Positions 34,453 through 44,046 of a DNA stretch of 64,000 nt are shown one piece after another (the stretch's first letter is position 1; the number at the start of each line of letters is the position of its first letter). The translations under genes and the position numbers were made by a program. The stretch lies in contig NZ_MLFP01000086.1 of the NCBI RefSeq assembly GCF_002095465.1, forward strand, positions 766,903 to 830,902, written 5' to 3'. A model generated the notes under the pieces. It did not search any database. It was given only the letters and a program-made list of their open reading frames with translations, and was not told where the DNA came from. This DNA comes from Pantoea rodasii. Its GTDB lineage: Bacteria; Pseudomonadota; Gammaproteobacteria; Enterobacterales; Enterobacteriaceae.

Positions 34453-35484
34453 ATGACGCAATTATCTGACAGCAATCAAGCGTGGCTACTGGCATCGCGC
34501 CCCGACGGCGAGCCGGCCAAAGAAAATTTCCGGCTCGTTGAACAACCTATTCCCTCCATCAAAAAGGGTGAAATGCTGCTCCGCACCGCGTACCTGTCGC
34601 TGGACCCTTATATGCGTGGGCGCATGGATGACACTAAATCCTATGCTCCGCCAGCACAGCTCGATCAACCGATGGTGGGCGGCACGGTATCGCAGGTAGT
34701 TGAATCGCAGCACCCCGATTTCAAAAACGGTGATTGGGTGCTGGCAGGCAGCGGATGGCAACGTTATGCAGTATCGGATGGCACCGGGGTGGCGAAAATC
34801 GGCGATCTGCCCCATCCATCCTGGGCGCTGGGAATCTTAGGTATGCCCGGCTTCACTGCTTACATGGGCCTGATGGACATTGGACAGCCAAAAGCGGGGG
34901 AAACCCTGGTGGTCGCCGCCGCGACGGGCCCGGTGGGTGCCACCGCCGGGCAGCTCGGCAAGCTCAAGGGCTGCCATGTCGTTGGCGTGGCGGGTGGTGA
35001 AGAGAAATGCCGCTACGCGATTGAAAAACTGGGTTTCTCTGCCTGTATCGATCACCATCGCGAGGATTTTGCTGAACAGTTGGCGAATGCCTGCCCGGAC
35101 GGGATTGATATCTATTTCGAGAACGTTGGTGGCAAAGTGTTTGATGCCGTGTTCCCGCTGTTGAACACCGCCGCGCGCGTGCCGGTGTGTGGGCTGGTTT
35201 CAACCTATAACAGTGGCAAAACCCTACCCGCTGGCCCGGACCGCACGCCGCAAATCCTGAGCGGGATCTTGAAACGCCGCATTCGTCTGCAGGGGTTTAT
35301 TATTTTCCAGGATTACGGTGATCGATATCCGGAATTTTTACAGGCAATGACGCCATTAGTTGAACAGCAAAAAATTCATTATCGCGAGCACATGATTGAT
35401 GGATTGGAAAACGCGCCACAGGCGTTCTTCGATATGCTGAAGGGCAAGAACTTTGGTAAAACCGTAGTCAAAGTCAGCGAGTAA
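34453..35484 (+). CDS. curA: CurA-like NADPH-dependent medium-chain reductase
   Basis: A 343-residue zinc-free MDR reductase (YncB/CurA type). Marks are YLSLDPYMRGRM near residue 50, GMPGFTAYMGL, the nucleotide loop AAATGPVGATAGQLGK, VGVAGGEEKC, and the substrate-side IDIYFENVGGKVFDAV. It reduces alpha,beta-unsaturated ketones such as curcumin with NADPH. Divergent from the small XRE regulator, whose putative operators lie in the shared promoter. The start ATG 34453 has AAAGAGG upstream. Confidence 0.85.
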   Translation: MTQLSDSNQAWLLASRPDGEPAKENFRLVEQPIPSIKKGEMLLRTAYLSLDPYMRGRMDDTKSYAPPAQLDQPMVGGTVSQVVESQHPDFKNGDWVLAGSGWQRYAVSDGTGVAKIGDLPHPSWALGILGMPGFTAYMGLMDIGQPKAGETLVVAAATGPVGATAGQLGKLKGCHVVGVAGGEEKCRYAIEKLGFSACIDHHREDFAEQLANACPDGIDIYFENVGGKVFDAVFPLLNTAARVPVCGLVSTYNSGKTLPAGPDRTPQILSGILKRRIRLQGFIIFQDYGDRYPEFLQAMTPLVEQQKIHYREHMIDGLENAPQAFFDMLKGKNFGKTVVKVSE

Positions 35485-35590
35485 CAGTTTGTCTTATCGA
35501 CGGTTTCTTACTTTGCATAGCCTGAATTGAGATATGGGGTGCAACGAGCACATGAGAAGATAGTTCCCTCAATGACTGTCAGGAGTTCTC

Positions 35591-36844
35591 ATGTCGCTCA
35601 CACCATCGCCTGTTTTGAAAGTCAATTCGCAGCTGGCTGAAGCCGCTGTGCCACTTCCTGAAAATCCTGCGCATATTATCCGCGACGATGCTGAAGCGAT
35701 TGCCATTGCTCAACGTCTGGCGCATGAGTTTGCGCGCGATGCGGCATTACGCGACAGAGAAGGCATTTTGCCCCTTAAAGAACTGGATGCTTTCTCGCAA
35801 AGCGGTTTGTGGGCCATGGCCATTCCCCGACAATATGGCGGTGCCGGCGTCTCATGGACCACGGTTGCGAGGGTGATCGCCATCATTGCTGCAGCAGATT
35901 CTGCGCTTGGACAACTGCCGCAGAACCACCTCGCAGGTGTGGCACATTTGGTCGAGGACGGTAGCGAAGCGCAAAAACAACTGCTGCTCGGTGAGGTATT
36001 AGCCGGCTTGCGCTGGGGCAATGCCTTCTCGGAGAAAAACTCACCCACCGTTGCCGACTTCCAGACCCGTTTTCGTCGCGAAGGTGACGAGGTGGTCATC
36101 AACGGCGAGAAGTTCTACGCCACGGGCGCTTTGCTGGCCCATCGCATCCATGCCGTGGCACTTGACGATCAGGATCGTGCGCACCTCATCGTGTTGGATC
36201 GGAACACGCCAGGACTCACAGTGATAAATAACTGGTCCAGCTTTGGCCAGCGAACCACCGCATCCGGCACGGTGCTGTTGGAAAATGTCCGTGCCCCGGT
36301 TTCGCGGGTGATACCGGCCTATCAGGCCTTTGAGCGCCCTACCGCTGCCGGCCCAATTTCACAGATTATTCAAGCCGCAGTGGATGTCGGGATCGCGCGC
36401 GGCACCATTGAGGATACGCTGCTGTTCGTGCGTGAACGTTCCCGTCCATGGATTGATAGTGGCCAGCAGCGGGCTTCAGACGATCACTTCACGCTCGCGG
36501 CAGTTGGCGATTTGAAGATTCGCTTACACGCAGCAGAGGCGTTGCTGTGGCGTGCCGGGGAAGCCATTGATCGCGCACTGCAACAACCCGATGAGGTTCA
36601 GGTGGCAGAGGCCACCGTCGCCACGGCCGAAGCTAAAGTGCTGACCACCGAAATCGCAATACTGGCGGGCAACAAGCTGTTCGAACTGGCGGGCACGCGC
36701 TCAACGCTGCAGGAATATAATCTTGATCGCCATTGGCGAAATGCGCGCACGCACACCCTGCACGATCCGGTGCGTTGGAAGTATTACCATGTGGGGAATT
36801 ATTACCTCAACGGCACGCCACCGCCGCGTCATGCGTGGAGTTAA
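35591..36844 (+). CDS. sfnB: SfnB-like acyl-CoA-dehydrogenase-family flavin protein
   Basis: A 417-residue acyl-CoA-dehydrogenase-fold protein of the sulfur-acquisition group (SfnB/DszC-like). Marks are WAMAIPRQYGGAGVSW, the SEKNSPT stretch, GEKFYATGALLAH, WSSFGQRTTASGTVLLENV, LAGNKLFELAGTRSTL and a C-terminal HTLHDPVRWKYYHVGNYYLN. In Pseudomonas putida sfnB is needed for dimethyl sulfone use and the family oxidises C-S compounds with reduced flavin. It overlaps tail to tail by 4 bases with the LLM monooxygenase gene, its likely functional partner. Start ATG 35591, with AGGAG upstream. Confidence 0.82.
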   Translation: MSLTPSPVLKVNSQLAEAAVPLPENPAHIIRDDAEAIAIAQRLAHEFARDAALRDREGILPLKELDAFSQSGLWAMAIPRQYGGAGVSWTTVARVIAIIAAADSALGQLPQNHLAGVAHLVEDGSEAQKQLLLGEVLAGLRWGNAFSEKNSPTVADFQTRFRREGDEVVINGEKFYATGALLAHRIHAVALDDQDRAHLIVLDRNTPGLTVINNWSSFGQRTTASGTVLLENVRAPVSRVIPAYQAFERPTAAGPISQIIQAAVDVGIARGTIEDTLLFVRERSRPWIDSGQQRASDDHFTLAAVGDLKIRLHAAEALLWRAGEAIDRALQQPDEVQVAEATVATAEAKVLTTEIAILAGNKLFELAGTRSTLQEYNLDRHWRNARTHTLHDPVRWKYYHVGNYYLNGTPPPRHAWS

Positions 36845-38207
36845 CCGCGACGGAAACGTGATGCCGGATGGTCAGCGCCTAAACGAGGCTGACCAAACAG
36901 GCGTTCGCGCAGGGTAAATGGCTGTTCAGGCTGAGCACGTACGCGCCCGCGCTGGCGCAGGATCGGCATCACATGTTCGATAAAATCACTAAAACTCCCC
37001 GGACTGATGGCTAAGGTGAGGTTGAAGCCATCAACACCAGATTCTGCGGCGAAGGTATCCAGCTGATCGGCAATGCTCTCCGGCCCGCCCACTAACAGCG
37101 GATGCAAACCGCCAATACCGATGTAGCGCGCAGCATCACGCAGCGTCCAGCGTTTCTGGTCATCGATACGCGTCAGACTGGCTAATGCCGAACGACATGC
37201 ATCGGTTTCGCGAAACGCCAGCGGTGTGTCCAGATCCTCCTGCGACCAATCAATCCCCGTCCAGGCAGAAAACAGCGCGAGTGCCGCTTCTTCACTGATG
37301 TATTGCTGATAATCCAACAGTTTGGCGTGGGCGGCCTCATCTGACTCCGCCGTGATCACTGTGATCGCCGTGACAAAACGCAGCGTGCCTGGCTCACGAC
37401 CTTCTGTCGCCGCCAGCGCGCGGATGCGATGGATATCTTCGGCGATAGCCTGTGCCGTGACGCCACCTAAAAAATCACTTCTGCATTGCGCGCGGCAAAC
37501 TGCGCCCCACGGCTGGATGTCCCCGCCTGGAATAATACCGGCGTACGCTGTGGGCTGGGCTCGCTGAGGTGGGCATCCGGCACCTGATACCAGCGGCCCT
37601 GATGTTGGATGGCGTGCACTTTGCTGGGTTCGCTGTAAACGCTGTTGTGTTTATCACGCCGTACCGCATCCTCTTCCCAGGAGCCCTCCCACAATTTTCC
37701 CGTGACATCGAGAAACTCTTGCGCGCGATCGTAACGTTCATCATGGGGAATTTGTTGTGAAAGCCCCAGGTTTCGCGCAGCGGAGTTCAGCATTGAGGTC
37801 ACCACATTCCACGCGATCCGCCCTTGCGTCAGATGATCCAGCGTGGTGAATTTTCTGGCGAGCAGATAAGGATGCTCATAAGTGGTCGAAACCGTGATGC
37901 CAAACCCAAGATGCCGGGTCACCGCCGCCATCGCCGAGACCAGTAACAGCGGATCGTTCACCGGCATCTGGGCCGCCAAACGCAATGCGGCATCCGGTTT
38001 GTTTTGCCAGACATCAAGCTGACCGAGCGCATCTGCGATAAACAAGGCATCAAACCCGGCCTGGTCTAACTGCTGAGCCATATCCGTCCAATAGCGCAAT
38101 TCGGTGTAACGATAGGCTTCATCTTGCGGATGTCGCCACAATCCCGCAGAAAGATGCCCAGGTACGTTCATCATAAAACCAAACAACAACCATGGCTGAC
38201 GGCGCAT
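36841..38207 (-). pseudogene. LLM-class flavin-dependent monooxygenase (NtaA/DszA family), one-base frame break
   Basis: A bacterial-luciferase-like, FMNH2-dependent monooxygenase that attacks C-S or C-N compounds. From ATG 38207 (AAGGA 7 bases upstream) it shows FGFMMNVPGHLSAGLWRHP, ADALGQLDVW, GITVSTTYEHPYLLARKF, GRIAWNVVTS and the VLFQAGTSSRGAQFAA motif. The frame stops at the A6 run (37469-37474 on the plus strand); adding one base restores VIFLGGVTAQAIAED and continues to TAA at 36841-36843. Repaired length is 455 residues, right for the family. It is the last gene of the CUT2 ABC operon and shares its TTAA stop with sfnB on the other strand. Confidence 0.82.
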
Positions 38208-38220
38208 GCTTCGTTCCTTA

Positions 38221-39207
38221 TCAGGCATGACGGCGATTGCGCAAAGCGCCCACCGCCAACACGATAAAAATAAATACGCCGGTGGCGACCTGCTGCCAGT
38301 AGAAGTTCCACCCGATTAACAGCAAACCGTTAGCAATGAAACTCAAGAACACCACACCAAGCAGCGTGCCGATGACATTCGGGCGCCGTGAAGGGGCAAA
38401 GGCGGCCCCAATGAAGCTGGCGCCAATGGCGTTGAGCAGATAGGCGTTGCCCGATAACGGCACCCACGCTTTGACGTTGGCCGCCAGAATCAACCCCACT
38501 ACACCGGCAATCAAAGCACTCAATACAAACGCCCATGCTGTCAGGCGTTTAACCGCGATCCCCGAGTGCAACGCGACGCTGTATTGCTCGCCCATTACGC
38601 TTAAAGCGCGACCGGTGGCGCTGCGATGCAGCAGCTGGTACAGCGCCAGCGCAACGAGTAACAGCATCCACAGAGGCAATGGAATACCCAACAGCGCTCC
38701 GTGTCCTATGGCCGAGAAGCCATCGGGCAAGGTCTGACTGAGCAGATATATCGGTTGCCCGCCATTGGAGGAGAGCTGTTGAACACTTTGCCCAATAAAA
38801 AGCGTGCCCAGGGTGGCCAAAAATGGCTCGACGCCTAATTGGGTGACCAAAATGGCGTTAAATACCCCGACCAACAGCGCTGCGAGCAGCGCCAACATCA
38901 GCGCCAGCGGCAGGCTGTATTGATGCAAGATCAGCGTGACAAAAACCAGGCAGGCAACATCAATCGCGGTGCCCACGGAGAGATCGATGGCGCCAATACG
39001 TGTCACCAGCGTCATCGCCAATGCCACAATCGCCAGTGGCGCAACATTGTTCAGCATCACGCTGCGAATGTTAGACAGCGTGGCGAAACCGGGCGCGCCG
39101 AGGATAAAGATAAGGAGCAGTGCAATAAACGTGAAAACAATCAGCCCACGCAGGACACGGGCCTGCCTCTGCTGTTTTGACTGTGGCTGTAAGGTTAATT
39201 CAGACAC
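38221..39207 (-). CDS. CUT2/RbsC-like ABC transporter permease 2
   Basis: A 328-residue inner-membrane permease of the ribose/galactose-type group, with nine to ten helices. The family pattern IGAIDLSVGTAID (the substrate-channel motif), LGVEPFLATLGTLFIGQSVQ and the coupling-loop GIAVKRLTAWAFVLSA are visible. Its start overlaps the stop of permease 1 by 8 bases, and the LLM monooxygenase follows at once, so all belong to one transcript. Having two distinct permeases is typical for CUT2 systems of unusual substrates (RhaP/Q, XylH class). Confidence 0.85.
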   Translation of the reverse strand: MSELTLQPQSKQQRQARVLRGLIVFTFIALLLIFILGAPGFATLSNIRSVMLNNVAPLAIVALAMTLVTRIGAIDLSVGTAIDVACLVFVTLILHQYSLPLALMLALLAALLVGVFNAILVTQLGVEPFLATLGTLFIGQSVQQLSSNGGQPIYLLSQTLPDGFSAIGHGALLGIPLPLWMLLLVALALYQLLHRSATGRALSVMGEQYSVALHSGIAVKRLTAWAFVLSALIAGVVGLILAANVKAWVPLSGNAYLLNAIGASFIGAAFAPSRRPNVIGTLLGVVFLSFIANGLLLIGWNFYWQQVATGVFIFIVLAVGALRNRRHA

Positions 39208-40213
39208 CTTGCGTCCCTCTCTGCTGGCGGCGACGCAATAATGCGGTCAATGCCACCACGAATATAATCAGCACACCTTCTACGCCGTTGATCCAATAGC
39301 TGGAGATATTCACCAGTTGGAAACCATTGGCAATCAGGCTGAGGAAAAATGCGCTAATCAATGCACCGCCTAAGGTCGGCACCAGACGACGTGAAAACAC
39401 CACGCCTAATAGCGCAGCGGCGATCACCATCAACAAATTGTCATTCGCGCCCGGGGAGCTGCCACTCAGCAGCGATACCGAGGCCACAGCGGCGAGTGCG
39501 GCACTGATTCCACAGAAGACATAACTCAACGATCGATAGCGTTTAACGCCTATTCCTGCTGCATTCGCAGCGTGCGGATGGCTGCCCACCGCCTGCAGGC
39601 GTATGCCGAAAGCGGTGAAACGACTCAAGGCGATGGCGATGAATGCCAGCAAGAGAAAGGCCCATCCCAGCCAGGAGACGTTGAAAGGACCGTTAGCAAT
39701 CAGGCTATTTTGCAAGTCGCTGCTGGCAGACACCGAGGCATTGCCGGTTAAGACCATTTCTAAACCGAGGGCAATATTCATACTGGTGAGTGTCGCCAGC
39801 AATGGCAGGATGCCCAACCACACAATGGCGAACGCGTTAAACAATCCGACAGCTGCACCGGTGGCGAGCGTTAACAGCAGCGCCACCGATATCGGCTGGC
39901 CCGCCGCGATCAGCGTGGCGAAAACGGCGGCGCTAAGGCCGAGGTTCGCCGCGACCGAGAGATCGATACCGCCTGAAATACCCTGTACACCGCCGCCGCT
40001 CAACACCAGGGTCAGGCCCAGCGCCAACGTCCCCACCACTGCAGTTTGCTGAAGCACGTTACCCAGATTGGTGAGGGTTAAAAAGATCGGCGACAGCCAG
40101 GCAAACACCGCCAATACCCCAATGATAATGATCAGAGAAACGTGTTGCAGCCACTGCCGACGGCGAACACGCTCTCTCGCGTCAACGTGTGCAGGTTGAA
40201 TGACATCGCTCAT
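39200..40213 (-). CDS. CUT2/RbsC-like ABC transporter permease 1
   Basis: A 337-residue permease homologous to the next gene. Marks are GGVQGISGGIDLSVAANLGL, the helix with LGILPLLATLTSMNIALGLE, and ANAAGIGVKRYRSLSYVFCG. It overlaps the ATPase gene (start ATG within the last codons, 4-base overlap) and the second permease (8 bases). Together these build a hetero-dimeric membrane channel. Confidence 0.85.
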   Translation of the reverse strand: MSDVIQPAHVDARERVRRRQWLQHVSLIIIIGVLAVFAWLSPIFLTLTNLGNVLQQTAVVGTLALGLTLVLSGGGVQGISGGIDLSVAANLGLSAAVFATLIAAGQPISVALLLTLATGAAVGLFNAFAIVWLGILPLLATLTSMNIALGLEMVLTGNASVSASSDLQNSLIANGPFNVSWLGWAFLLLAFIAIALSRFTAFGIRLQAVGSHPHAANAAGIGVKRYRSLSYVFCGISAALAAVASVSLLSGSSPGANDNLLMVIAAALLGVVFSRRLVPTLGGALISAFFLSLIANGFQLVNISSYWINGVEGVLIIFVVALTALLRRRQQRGTQGV

Positions 40214-41733
40214 GATGCATGCCCCAACAGTGATCCGGTGCCTGAAGCCCAGGAAAGAATATCTTCGTGGCTGGTGGACTGCGCATCGAGGGTGGCAACC
40301 TGTTCACCACGTGCCAGCACAATGATGCGACTCGCCAGCGTTTGCAGTTCGAGTAAGTCGGTGGAGAACACCACGATTAATGCCCCACGATCGGCTAACT
40401 GCTGCAACGTTTGATAAATTGCCGCTTTCGCCGCGATATCCACGCCCACTGTCGGTTCATCCAGCAAATAAAGTTGTGCTTCAATGTTGAGCCACTTTGC
40501 CAATACCACTTTCTGTTGATTACCGCCTGAAAGCTGGCGCACCGGTGCCAACTGGCCCGGTGCACGTATCGCCAGTTGTTGTATGTTGTTGGCCACTAAG
40601 TCGCTTTCTGCTTGCGCAGAAACACCTCCCCAGCGCAGCAGACGGCGTACTGTCGTTAGCGTGACGTTGTCACGCAAGCTCACATCCAGTGCGATACCAT
40701 GAGCACGACGATCTTCAGGAACAAAGGCAATACCGCGCTTTACTGCGTCGTGTGCGGAGGTGGGAATCCCCTCCTGGTTTTTAAACCGGAGTTGCCCCGT
40801 TACACCTTGCTCTAATCCAAACAGCGCGCGGATCAGCGACTTGCCACCGGATCCTAGCAAACCGGTAATACCGACAATCTCGCCTTCTCGCGCCTTAAAC
40901 GACACGTTTTGAAATCGACCTGCAGCACTGAGATTGTTAACGTCAAGCACCACCTTGCCGACTTGTTTTGTCTCACGTGGCGCAAGCGTCTGGTGCGCGT
41001 CACCTACCATGGCGCTGACCAGCGCGCTGGTAGAAATCTGCTCGCTGCGAAAAGACGCCACGTCTTTACCATCACGCAGCACGGTGACGCTTTGGCACAG
41101 CGCCTGGACTTCATCGAGATAGTGCGACACATAAATCAGCGCAATGCCCTGCTGGCGCAGACGATCGATAACGCGAAAAAGCGCGTTCACCTCATGTCGC
41201 GCCAGCGCAGCCGTGGGTTCATCCAATACCACGACGCGCGGCGAGGTTTGTAAAATGCGGCATATTTGCACCAGCTGCTGTTCGGCAACGCTCAGCGATC
41301 CGATTAATCGATCAGGATCGAGCGTTAAACCAAAATGCTGCTGCAGTAACCGCACCGCTTGTTGTCGCATCTTGCGGCGCGAAATAAACGGCGTGCCCGG
41401 TAAGCGGGGTTCGTTGCCGAGTAGCAACGCCTCGGCTACGGTTAACGAAGCGGGCAGCAGCCGCTCCTGATGAACAATCGCAATGCCCTGCTGCTGCGCC
41501 TGTGCAGGATGAGCGAGATTGAGGGTTGCACCGTTTAACGTAATGCGCCCATTATCCGCAGCGTGAATCCCGCCTAGCACCTTAATCAACGTTGATTTAC
41601 CGGCACCGTTATGGCCGATCAGTCCGTGGACTTCACCCGCATGAACGCTGAGTGAAACGGATTGCAGGGCCGCGATACCGTCAAAGGATTTACTGATCCC
41701 TTCCAGCCGCAGCAACGGCTGATCACTTGCCAT
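40210..41733 (-). CDS. CUT2/RbsA-like ABC transporter ATPase (two domains)
   Basis: A 507-residue sugar-type ATPase with two nucleotide-binding domains. Domain 1 has the Walker A GHNGAGKST, LSVAEQQLVQI, VVVLDEPTAALA and YVSHYLDEV. Domain 2 is degenerate in Walker A (GLLGSGGKSLI), as usual for RbsA-like proteins, and has LSGGNQQKVVLAKWL and LYLLDEPTVGVD. The CUT2 signature ALDVSLRDNVTL is also present. It overlaps the preceding substrate-binding gene and the following permease gene, and powers both permeases. Confidence 0.87.
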   Translation of the reverse strand: MASDQPLLRLEGISKSFDGIAALQSVSLSVHAGEVHGLIGHNGAGKSTLIKVLGGIHAADNGRITLNGATLNLAHPAQAQQQGIAIVHQERLLPASLTVAEALLLGNEPRLPGTPFISRRKMRQQAVRLLQQHFGLTLDPDRLIGSLSVAEQQLVQICRILQTSPRVVVLDEPTAALARHEVNALFRVIDRLRQQGIALIYVSHYLDEVQALCQSVTVLRDGKDVASFRSEQISTSALVSAMVGDAHQTLAPRETKQVGKVVLDVNNLSAAGRFQNVSFKAREGEIVGITGLLGSGGKSLIRALFGLEQGVTGQLRFKNQEGIPTSAHDAVKRGIAFVPEDRRAHGIALDVSLRDNVTLTTVRRLLRWGGVSAQAESDLVANNIQQLAIRAPGQLAPVRQLSGGNQQKVVLAKWLNIEAQLYLLDEPTVGVDIAAKAAIYQTLQQLADRGALIVVFSTDLLELQTLASRIIVLARGEQVATLDAQSTSHEDILSWASGTGSLLGHAS

Positions 41734-42709
41734 CCGTTTGACCCAGTGTTTTTTGCGCTTCTGCTGCGTTGTCTTTGGTGACTAAAATTGCCGGCACGTA
41801 AGTTGCCGGTGGCAGAGTTCGATCACCCGCGAGATACTTTGCCACGTTCTGCACCGCTGTCTGGCCGATCACGTAAGGTTGCTGTGCAACCACCGCTGCC
41901 GCGCTGGATTTGGGATCTTTGACCAGCGAAACCACATCCGGGCTGCCGTCCACGGCATAGGTTTTAATGTCACTGCGACCGGCAGCGTCAACCGCCTGCG
42001 TCGCTCCGATTTGCGGCACGTCCCAGGCGGCCCAAATGGCCTGCACGGATCCTTTCGGATATTTATTCAGTAACTGGCTGATTTGCGCGTAAGCATCCTG
42101 AACCGTATTGGGAATAACATCACGCAGTTCAGGCTGGATAATTTTTATTTTTGGATACCACTTAAGTACCGCTTTTAATTGGTCATAACGCATGGCGACA
42201 ACCGGCACGCCATAGAAACCATTAAATACCAAAATATTGCCTTCACCTCGCAGGTCATTGACTAACTTTAAGGCGAGTTGCTCACCGATATAAAAGTTAT
42301 CGGAGGTGGTCACATTAATACTGGAAGGACTTGCGGTATCAACGGTAAATAAAGGAATACCGGCATCCCTGATTTTCTTCAGCCAGGGCTCCAGCACAGA
42401 GGCAGTGCCGAGGGTTTCGATGATGGCATCGGGTTTCTGCGCAATCAGTGTCTGTATCTGCGCGATTTGTTGTGACTCTTTGCGACCGCCATCTAAGGCA
42501 ATCGGCGTGCCACCGAGGCGTTTCACCTCATCAATTTGTCCCTGGTACGCTTTCAAATCCCAATAATGGTCGGTGCCAGCAACGGTGATACCGATGCGTT
42601 TTCCGGCCAAAGAGAGCGCGGGGTTCTCTTCCGCCTGCGCGAGAAGAGAGTGACTTAACAACAGCGATAATGACGTTAACAATAAACCGGCCAGGCGGTG
42701 CTTTTTCAT
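41723..42709 (-). CDS. CUT2 ABC substrate-binding protein
   Basis: A 328-residue periplasmic protein with a Sec signal peptide (LAGLLLTSLSLLLSHSLLAQA) and a type I two-lobe fold. Marks of the ribose/autoinducer-2 class are GITVAGTDHYWDLKAYQG, AIIETLGTASVLEPWLKKI, PLFTVDTASP and IWAAWDVPQIGATQAVDAAG. The operon is substrate-binding protein, ATPase, permease 1, permease 2, LLM monooxygenase. A sugar is expected for the transporter family, but the linked monooxygenase and SfnB suggest an organosulfur or similar compound; undecided. Confidence 0.83.
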   Translation of the reverse strand: MKKHRLAGLLLTSLSLLLSHSLLAQAEENPALSLAGKRIGITVAGTDHYWDLKAYQGQIDEVKRLGGTPIALDGGRKESQQIAQIQTLIAQKPDAIIETLGTASVLEPWLKKIRDAGIPLFTVDTASPSSINVTTSDNFYIGEQLALKLVNDLRGEGNILVFNGFYGVPVVAMRYDQLKAVLKWYPKIKIIQPELRDVIPNTVQDAYAQISQLLNKYPKGSVQAIWAAWDVPQIGATQAVDAAGRSDIKTYAVDGSPDVVSLVKDPKSSAAAVVAQQPYVIGQTAVQNVAKYLAGDRTLPPATYVPAILVTKDNAAEAQKTLGQTDGK

Positions 42710-42947
42710 TGGTTATATCCCTGGGAAAAATAAGATAAATAACAACAGTGAGTATCATGTGTAAAACAGCGCACATCAGAAATTAACACAGCGTTATTTT
42801 ATCTCTAATGCTATTTTCTCCTTAGGCTAGTTAACTAATGGTAATAGCAGAACCTCAAGCGAGCCCATGTAATAGCTTTAGCGGTTAACGTAATGAATAA
42901 ATTGAATGCTGGAGGGGGTAACGCGGTATTTTAAGGGTAATGTCAAA

Positions 42948-42965
42948 GGCGACCTGAGGGCCGCC
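42948..42965 (-). terminator. rluF terminator
   Basis: On the minus strand, GGCGGCC-CTCA-GGTCGCC (one mismatch) is followed by TTTG, 10 bases after the rluF stop. A compact hairpin with a four-base loop. Confidence 0.55.
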
Positions 42966-42975
42966 GCGATCACGA

Positions 42976-43857
42976 TTAGCGCCCTTTCTTTTTACGACCG
43001 GGCTGTGCAAAGCGCTGGCGCCCTGCTGGTTTAGCCACGGTTTTTTCAGGCAGCTTTGCACCGTTCGAAGCGATTTTTTTCGCCGCTGTTGCCGGTTTCT
43101 TTTTCGCCTGACTTTGCTGCGTTTTTTGATCTTCGGATGAAGAATCCTCGATCAAATTGAACAGATCAATCAATTCATCGTCAGTGAAATCACGCCATTC
43201 ACCCAGCGGAATGCCTTTCAGGCTGACATTCATGATGCGAGTACGTTCCAGCCTGGTGACTTCAAAGCCAAAATGCTTAGTCATACGACGAATCTGGCGG
43301 TTTAACCCCTGAACCAGCACGATGCGGAATACAAAGGTCGACTCTTTCTTCACTTTGCATTTTTTAGTCACGGTACCCAGCATCGGCACGCCAGCCGCCA
43401 TCCCCGCGATGAACTCGTCGGTGATCGGCTTATCCACGGTCACTACATACTCTTTCTCGTGGTTGTTACCGGCACGCAGAATTTTATTGACCAGATCACC
43501 GTGGTTCGTCAGGAAAATCAGGCCTTGTGAGTCTTTATCCAGACGACCGATCGGGAAGACACGTTTGCTGTGGTTAACAAAATCGCCGATGTTATCGCGC
43601 TCACCCTCTTCCATGGTGGTAATAATGCCCACCGGCTTGTTGAGCGCAATCAGCACCAAATCGTCTTCGTTTCGTGGCTCGATAGACTGCCCGTTAACCT
43701 TCACTTCATCCCCGGCAAAGACCTGCGCGCCCACCGTGGCGCGTTTGCCGTTAATGAAAACGTTGCCTTGTTCGATGAAGCGGTCGGCATCACGGCGCGA
43801 GCAGATTCCGCTCTCGCTAATGTATTTGTTCAGGCGCGTGGATGAGTTGGGCAGCAT
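42976..43857 (-). CDS. rluF: 23S rRNA pseudouridine synthase RluF
   Basis: A 293-residue RsuA/RluF-family enzyme that makes pseudouridine in 23S rRNA (and at tRNA-Tyr position 35 in E. coli). It has an N-terminal S4 domain (RLNKYISESGICSRRDADRF), the catalytic Asp in FPIGRLDKDSQGLIFLT, and the LVQGLNRQIRRMT motif, then a basic lysine-rich C-terminal tail. It matches E. coli RluF over most of its length. The start ATG 43857 lies directly after GGAGGAACC; an upstream frame to 43890 is not needed. Confidence 0.93.
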   Translation of the reverse strand: MLPNSSTRLNKYISESGICSRRDADRFIEQGNVFINGKRATVGAQVFAGDEVKVNGQSIEPRNEDDLVLIALNKPVGIITTMEEGERDNIGDFVNHSKRVFPIGRLDKDSQGLIFLTNHGDLVNKILRAGNNHEKEYVVTVDKPITDEFIAGMAAGVPMLGTVTKKCKVKKESTFVFRIVLVQGLNRQIRRMTKHFGFEVTRLERTRIMNVSLKGIPLGEWRDFTDDELIDLFNLIEDSSSEDQKTQQSQAKKKPATAAKKIASNGAKLPEKTVAKPAGRQRFAQPGRKKKGR

Positions 43858-44046
43858 GGTTCCTCCGAAAAAAAACGGACTATACAACAACCTTAGACGT
43901 TGTGTAAGCCACGGTTAAACATCATCTCGCTGGCATGCAATCTCATCACCCCTTTATAACAGCACACTAACATTGTGGTTGTTCCGCAAGAATCGATCAG
44001 CGACAATCGCCATCCATCGTTTTTTCTTATGACAGAGTAATCCCTC

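Noticed and set aside
34312..34461. N-terminal extension of the XRE regulator
   Set aside because: It runs through the operator repeats and AT-rich promoter; ATG 34311 has a GGAGG site and gives a standard-size protein.
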